From the NCBI GenBank assembly GCA_003279935.1, contig QCGL01000015.1:1-38660 (forward strand): DNA of 38,660 nt, read 5' to 3'. This DNA is from Prochlorococcus sp. AG-388-A04. GTDB taxonomy: Bacteria > Cyanobacteriota > Cyanobacteriia > PCC-6307 > Cyanobiaceae. The notes beneath the pieces are model-generated. The model saw nothing but the letters and a program-made list of their open reading frames with translations, was not told where the DNA came from and did no database searches. The first letter of the stretch is position 1. The number at the start of each line of letters is the position of its first letter. This document shows, piece after piece, positions 37,152 through 38,660 of the stretch. The position numbers and the translations under genes were made by a program.

Positions 37152-37316
37152 TTATTTCTCTATTCTTCTCTTATCCTTCCAAGAAATATAAGAAATATAA
37201 ATTACTGCTAAAGTAATTAGACTTAGTAGAGCAAAAGATGCAAAAATAAGAAATTTGCCTAAATAATCTTCATGGTTAAATGATGAAAAATCATATATCA
37301 ATAGAACCGTCACCAT
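37152..37316 (-). CDS. Small single-pass membrane protein overlapping petN
   Basis: A small protein of about 50-54 residues with one membrane span ([23 protein letters not shown]) and a basic C-terminus ([10 protein letters not shown]). Its 5' end overlaps the end of petN in another frame. Possible starts are ATG at 37316 or TTG at 37301, the latter giving [15 protein letters not shown] and an 11-bp overlap. Either would couple translation to petN. I do not recognise the family. Size and single span resemble small photosynthetic complex subunits, which is only a suggestion from context. Confidence 0.55.
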
Positions 37317-37392
37317 TTCTGCCCCAAACAACCATTGCAATTGAAAAAGTAAAGATTGCTGCTAACGCAGCCCAACCTATTTGAAAAATCAT
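37291..37392 (-). CDS. petN: Cytochrome b6f complex subunit PetN (subunit VIII)
   Basis: This 33-residue protein matches PetN: a short lumenal N-terminus, a single span ([20 protein letters not shown]) and the diagnostic [11 protein letters not shown] ending, extended by a short DGSIDI tail. PetN is the smallest subunit of the cytochrome b6f complex in the thylakoid membrane and is needed for its assembly. An ATG one codon upstream gives a 34-residue alternative. The stop lies inside the next small membrane protein gene. Upstream on the minus strand is TGTTATATT, an extended -10-like element. The DUF2103 gene is divergent. Confidence 0.92.
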
Positions 37393-37496
37393 CATAATTT
37401 AATTAGTAAACCCAATATAACAGAACTTCCAAAAAAAATTTTTAATCCAATCCTTTTCAAACAAAAATTTATTTCTCAGAAATGAATTCTATTAAA

Positions 37497-37502
37497 TACA
37501 AT
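37497..37502 (+). promoter_or_regulatory. Candidate -10 element of the DUF2103 gene
   Basis: TACAAT occurs 22 bases before the TTG start at 37525, at the spacing expected for a short leader of about 15 nt. No convincing -35 is seen. The same hexamer appears upstream of chlP and rpsB. Confidence 0.3.
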
Positions 37503-37524
37503 ATTCATAAAGAGAGTAATCACC

Positions 37525-37803
37525 TTGGGAAGAGTTGTTTTAAACCACAGTACGCATATAGAGGGTTTGATTCCAGTTCTTAAAAAACTTGCCTTAAACA
37601 TAAGAATTAAAACTATAACGCCAGCAATAATATCAAGAGTAAGAGGGAGATCTACTAATTTAGTTATAAGAGTATCTGTAAAAACAATTAACGGTTATAA
37701 AGCAATTGCAAGAAGGGGGAAAACAGCTCAAGAGGTTTTTATTTCTACAGACTTAAGTAAAGATGAATTAAAAAAGCTTTTAGATTTTTGTAATTATGGT
37801 TAA
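37525..37803 (+). CDS. DUF2103 family protein
   Basis: This 92-residue cytoplasmic protein matches DUF2103, a cyanobacterial family annotated as a predicted metal-binding protein. The signature region is VVLNHSTHIEGLIPVLKKL (residues about 4-22), followed by TITPAIISRVRGRS and the IARRGKTAQEVFI segment. The two His residues in NHSTHIEG could bind metal, but the function is unknown. The start is TTG (MGRVV) with a TACAAT -10 nearby. It lies upstream of a small secreted protein gene on the same strand with a 42-bp gap. Confidence 0.83.
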   Translation: MGRVVLNHSTHIEGLIPVLKKLALNIRIKTITPAIISRVRGRSTNLVIRVSVKTINGYKAIARRGKTAQEVFISTDLSKDELKKLLDFCNYG

Positions 37804-37845
37804 TCTAAAAATAAGATTTAACCTTTTTTTAAAATAAAAAAATTG

Positions 37846-38052
37846 ATGAAATTATTTCTCAATACCCTTTTATTTTTTTTTATTTTAATTTTTTTTGAGA
37901 ATAGTGCTTATTCACTTTCTGATTATCAAATAAAAAAAATATGTCAAAAGAAGCCAAATAGATCTAATTGTATTAAAAACCTAAAATTTAAAAAATTAAA
38001 TTTATTACAAGGGAATAAAATTGAAATTCCTGTAATACCTTTCAAAAAATAA
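37846..38052 (+). CDS. Small secreted protein with two cysteines (68 aa)
   Basis: A 68-residue protein with a clear signal peptide: a basic start (MKL), a hydrophobic core (FLNTLLFFFILIFF) and a probable cleavage after AYS near residue 24. The mature part has two Cys, at the start of a basic helix (KKICQKKPNRSNCIKNL), spaced 9 residues apart and able to form a disulfide, followed by a Lys-rich stretch and a short hydrophobic end (IEIPVIPFKK). I do not recognise the family. The ATG at 37846 is preferred over a TTG one codon upstream. Confidence 0.7.
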   Translation: MKLFLNTLLFFFILIFFENSAYSLSDYQIKKICQKKPNRSNCIKNLKFKKLNLLQGNKIEIPVIPFKK

Positions 38053-38059
38053 ATCTATT

Positions 38060-38329
38060 TTATATTTCAAACTCTGACTCAAAAAGAGAAAAAGCTTTGT
38101 TGTAGTCAGCAATCAATTTTTCAGAATTATCATTGAAACCAATTAATTCATAGTCATTTTTTAATTGATCATAAGAATGAACAACATGGTTAAAAGCGCT
38201 CATATATTCTTTTTGTATATCCTCATCATCAATATCATAAATTTTAGCCAAAACTAATTCAACATTTTTTTTTGAAGTATATATTTTTTTCTCGAAATCT
38301 TTATTTAACTTTCTTCTTTTTTTAGGCAT
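38060..38329 (-). CDS. Conserved hypothetical protein (89 aa)
   Basis: An 89-residue soluble protein with a basic N-terminus (MPKKRRKLNKDFEKKIYTSK) and an acidic, apparently all-helical remainder with many Asp, Glu and Tyr residues (KIYDIDDEDIQKEYMSAFNH). No motif, span or signal peptide is seen. The charge split between the two ends is its main feature. It converges on the small secreted protein gene with a 7-bp gap between stops. I cannot assign a family. Confidence 0.68.
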   Translation of the reverse strand: MPKKRRKLNKDFEKKIYTSKKNVELVLAKIYDIDDEDIQKEYMSAFNHVVHSYDQLKNDYELIGFNDNSEKLIADYNKAFSLFESEFEI

Positions 38330-38463
38330 TATGAATTTATATATTTAAATTACAAATTTACAATAATCAAAATCATGTATAAATCAAATTAAAACTTAAA
38401 AAATAAAAATATAGTTTTCAAATCAAAATAAAACCACTATATTCCAAATAAGACATTTGATGA

Positions 38464-38660
38464 TATGGAGAAAAAAGAATCAAGAAAGGTACAAGGTATA
38501 AAAGATCCAACCTTTGAAAATAAAAAATTAAAAGCTTCAACAAATTCAAATAATAAAAAAAATAAATCTCTCCCTTGGTGGGTCGAATTATTGTTTGTTC
38601 AAATTGGATTGCCAGATAAATGGCTTATTAAAGTATTAAAGTCAAAGAAAAAATATAGCG
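38464..38660 (+). CDS. Hypothetical protein, 5' part (runs off the window)
   Basis: An ATG at 38464 opens a frame that stays open for 65 codons to the window edge. The first 40 residues are polar, rich in Lys, Asn and Ser, and probably disordered. They are followed by a distinct hydrophobic/aromatic segment (LPWWVELLFVQIGLPDKWLI) that looks conserved and membrane-associated, then a basic stretch (KVLKSKKKY). I do not recognise the family. The tryptophan-rich segment in an AT-rich genome argues that this is a real gene. Confidence 0.7.

Noticed and set aside
1..38660. CRISPR arrays, tRNA genes, insertion sequences, phage genes
   Set aside because: No spaced direct repeats, no tRNA-like cloverleaf in the gaps, and no transposase or integrase motif were seen; all gaps are under about 190 bp.

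Overview
The window reads as a stretch of chromosome from a high-light-type Prochlorococcus. The DNA is very AT-rich. The genes are small, tightly packed, and often overlap or sit a few bases apart. The content is that of an oxygenic picocyanobacterium: chlP, hemA, petN, thf1, pcyA, ccsA, a thylakoid-type FtsH, ferredoxin-sulfite reductase, and glgC with oxidative pentose phosphate and Calvin-cycle genes. The genus call is inference from gene content, order and composition; no database search was run. I see no transposase, phage gene, integrase, CRISPR array, rRNA or tRNA. No gap between genes exceeds about 190 bases. The region looks like conserved core genome rather than a genomic island.

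Layout. 1-2353 (+): the 3' end of a uracil phosphoribosyltransferase-like gene, a small membrane/coiled-coil protein, and ilvD. 2370-9321 (-): two small conserved proteins (one CIA30-like), then pgl-gnd, glgC, hemA and class II FBPase/SBPase. rpe follows on the opposite strand. Together these put glycogen synthesis, the oxidative pentose phosphate branch, Calvin-cycle regeneration and the first committed step of tetrapyrrole synthesis side by side. 10283-14240 (-): typA, a DUF309 gene, an LptB-like ATPase and ccsA. 14353-18676: a VanY-like carboxypeptidase (-), chlP (+) and glyS (-). 18764-21244: sir (+) and a VanX-like dipeptidase (-). 21303-26270 (-): rpsB-tsf, an unrecognised 357-residue protein, and recG.

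26421-31115 (-): a GT2 glycosyltransferase, a 49-residue basic protein, and a pcyA-devB-devC-devA operon joining a bilin reductase to a DevBCA-type exporter. 31156-33620 (+): a pair of M16 peptidase genes. 33617-38660: a CRR42-like protein, ftsH, clpP, thf1, petN with an overlapping small membrane protein gene, a DUF2103 gene, a small secreted protein, a small charged protein, and a gene cut by the window edge.

The most interesting non-coding signal is the rpsB leader. Two perfect inverted repeats interlock there in the order needed for an H-type pseudoknot, with a Shine-Dalgarno-like GGAGG placed too far upstream (about 22 nt) unless the RNA folds. Other points worth a second look are: complete catalytic sets for both VanX- and VanY-like peptidases in a van-less genome; the bilin reductase/exporter operon; an M16 pair with split catalytic features; the petN overlap gene; a chlP promoter implying a near-leaderless mRNA; and the fast-drifting 357-residue protein in the rpsB-tsf operon. 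I do not see a multi-gene system that I would call truly undescribed.
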